The position numbers and the translations under genes are program-made. Below the pieces are notes generated by a model. The model saw only the letters and a list, made by a program, of their open reading frames with translations, was not told the DNA's origin and searched no databases. Below, in pieces: positions 62,397 through 64,000 of a stretch of 64,000 nt of DNA (the stretch's first letter is position 1; each line of letters starts with the position of its first letter). The stretch comes from UBA9160 sp035489755 (GTDB lineage Bacteria > Myxococcota_A > UBA9160). The DNA lies in the NCBI GenBank assembly GCA_035489755.1, contig DATGZK010000077.1, forward strand, positions 1 through 64,000. Reading direction: 5' to 3'.

Positions 62397-62629
62397 GAAG
62401 TGTGGGCTGGTCCGCGCTCTGCGTGGTCGATCCGCTAGTAGATCACGAGCGCCGGATCTCGAGGCGAGGGGGTGGTGTGCGGAACTGGTGCACCACCTAG
62501 AGTCCCGGCCCGGTCGAGAGCTCCGGGTAACACCAAATAGAGACGGCTGCCGCGGGCTCACGACGTCGGGCGCGTGCCCGCGGCGCTCCCACCCGATGCG
62601 TGGCTCTGGGTCGGTCCCGGCGTCCGTCA

Positions 62630-63994
62630 TTACGTCCAGAGCGAGAGCCAGCTCGCTCCGAAGAGTGCGCCCAGCCAACCCGCGACCAGCGCCTCGGTCA
62701 CGTCGCCCCCGAGCCAGCGCCGACCGACTTGCGGCGCGAGACCGAAAGCGAAGAAAAGTGCGAGCACCGGGACGAGCGCGAGCCCGTATGGGGCGCGCGC
62801 CTGCGTGAAGAACGGAAGCTTGAGGGTGACGTAGAGCATGGCGAAACCCACCGCAAAGACCACCGTCACGAGAAAGGAGAAGGCCGCACGCTGATGCCCG
62901 TCGGGGTCACCCAGGGCACGGGCGAGGACACGAAAAGCACCGACCACGAGCGCGACGGTCGCTGGGAGAGCCAGGAGCGCGACGGCGGCCATGAGTTCGT
63001 AGTTGAACGCGGCTTCACGCAGGATGATCCCGGCGCGTCCCCCGAGATAGCCGTCTGCCCAGAACGTGGAGTAGAGGGAATCCCAGAAGGAATGAAAGCC
63101 CGAGAAAAGAGGCCGCTCCAAGGCCGCTCCGAAGCGCGTGTAGTACGCCGCGGTGTGGAATCCCGGCTGCTGCCACCACACCAGCGCGTCTCCCGGAAGA
63201 TCCCAGTTCCCGACGAACGGCCGTCCGAAGTAGCGGACATTGCGCGCGTACCACCAGCCGCAGGGAGCGACGAGCGCCGACGCAAAGACCAGCAGCCTTG
63301 CCGCGATGCGCCCGGGCGACGCATGCTCGAGGACCCAAAGCTTGCAGGCAAGGAAGAACGCGACCACCGGCACGACGATCAACGCTGTGAATTTCGTTAA
63401 GAGCGCAAGACCGAGGAGAACACCCGCCCCCGCGACGGCAGCCTGGCTCGCCCGCTTCGCGAGCAGCGCGCGCACGGTCACGAGTAGGGCCAGCGCGACC
63501 AAGGCGGCGTGGGGCGCCTCGTTGGACGGGTAGACCGCCATGTACAGGTTTACGGGCACCGCGGCCGCAAAAAGCGCCGCGAGGACGCTGGCACGCACAT
63601 CGCCGGGAGCGAGCGCTCGTGCGAGCGCCCACGCAACAGTCACCATCACGAGACCCGACAAGAAGGGAAGAATGCGCAGAGCACTCCAGGGGTCCACAAC
63701 CGGAACCCACGCGGCAAAGGCGGCCGACAGCAGCGCGGACGCCACGTAGAAGAGAGGCGGGTGATACGTTGACCAGCCGTCTGTCGCCAGGGGGAGCGCG
63801 TGCTGCCGCTGCACAAACTCGACGTAGGCCATGTGGTTGCCGAGATCGAAGCCGAAGCCGCTCCGCACGGGAATCCGAGCGTAGACGGCGAGCACCGAAG
63901 CCGCGAAGAGAAGGAGGCCCAGTGCGAGTGCGAACCGGGGGACCAGCGCATGCAAGCGTGGCCCCGCCCTGTGGCGCCAGAGAATGGAGCCCAT
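62630..63994 (-). CDS. GT-C family membrane protein
   Basis: 454 residues from ATG 63994, six bases from the window edge, so a longer N-terminus cannot be excluded. About 11 helices. The first loop RSGFGFDLGNHMAYVEFVQR (D50, H54) is followed by TYHPPLFYVASALL, as in the 58.6 kb gene. Later come YPSNEAPHAALVALALL and LLTKFTALIVVPVVAFFL, then a long periplasmic loop with WWQQPGFHTAAYYTRFGAAL. A long C-terminal soluble domain is lacking. The family call is by pattern; the substrate is unknown. Confidence 0.75.
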   Translation of the reverse strand: MGSILWRHRAGPRLHALVPRFALALGLLLFAASVLAVYARIPVRSGFGFDLGNHMAYVEFVQRQHALPLATDGWSTYHPPLFYVASALLSAAFAAWVPVVDPWSALRILPFLSGLVMVTVAWALARALAPGDVRASVLAALFAAAVPVNLYMAVYPSNEAPHAALVALALLVTVRALLAKRASQAAVAGAGVLLGLALLTKFTALIVVPVVAFFLACKLWVLEHASPGRIAARLLVFASALVAPCGWWYARNVRYFGRPFVGNWDLPGDALVWWQQPGFHTAAYYTRFGAALERPLFSGFHSFWDSLYSTFWADGYLGGRAGIILREAAFNYELMAAVALLALPATVALVVGAFRVLARALGDPDGHQRAAFSFLVTVVFAVGFAMLYVTLKLPFFTQARAPYGLALVPVLALFFAFGLAPQVGRRWLGGDVTEALVAGWLGALFGASWLSLWT

Positions 63995-64000
63995 GCCGAC

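Noticed and set aside
1..64000. CRISPR array, transposase, integrase or phage genes
   Set aside because: No regularly spaced repeats and no recognisable recombinase proteins on either strand; the only clear direct repeat is the 21-bp pair.

Overview
This is a high-GC chromosomal window from a Gram-negative bacterium with an outer membrane. Supporting signs are four lipoprotein signal peptides, a PEP-CTERM sorting signal, a sigma-54 type promoter and many GTGA/ATGA gene overlaps. PEP-CTERM sorting combined with dense membrane glycosyltransferases fits an uncultured deltaproteobacterial-type lineage (Myxococcota, Desulfobacterota or Binatota relatives). That placement is a guess: there is no rRNA, tRNA or housekeeping marker here to test it.

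The striking feature is gene content. About 40 genes are supported, and roughly half encode large polytopic membrane proteins of the GT-C glycosyltransferase type. These are ArnT/PMT-like proteins, five TMTC-like proteins, two STT3/AglB-like proteins, a DUF2142-like protein and a YfhO-like protein. Many carry soluble TPR-like tails at the C-terminus. Around them sit two polyprenyl-phosphate type GT2 enzymes (possible donor-lipid makers), two acyltransferase-3 proteins, two membrane-anchored SGNH hydrolases, a sulfatase-fold enzyme, two methyltransferases and a divergent signal peptidase I. The surface-protein side consists of a PEP-CTERM protein, the tail of another C-terminally sorted protein, and two large PrsT-like TPR lipoproteins.

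Layout: 0-16 kb holds the tail of a sorted protein, then GT-C proteins, two acyltransferases, a paralogous pair of histidine-rich membrane proteins flanking a YfhO-like gene, and the sulfatase-fold gene. 16-23 kb is the sorting region: a PEP-CTERM gene with a good sigma-54 promoter, then two PrsT-like lipoproteins. 22.8-29.3 kb is a tight operon of an STT3-like protein, an SGNH protein and a membrane spermidine-synthase-like/TPR fusion. 29.6-31.6 kb is a GT2/methyltransferase pair flanked by copies of a 21-bp repeat. 31.9-38.5 kb holds GT-C, SGNH, signal peptidase and a beta-propeller lipoprotein, with two small coupled ORFs. 38.5-44 kb reads leftward as TMTC, TMTC, GT2, methyltransferase. 44.5-64 kb is almost entirely GT-C genes on both strands, with one small lipoprotein.

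Inference: the region looks like a cell-envelope glycosylation island in which GT2 enzymes load sugars on a polyprenyl carrier, GT-C enzymes transfer them on the outer face of the inner membrane, and accessory enzymes modify the products. The acceptors may include the C-terminally sorted proteins. No exosortase, flippase, polymerase or transposase was seen.
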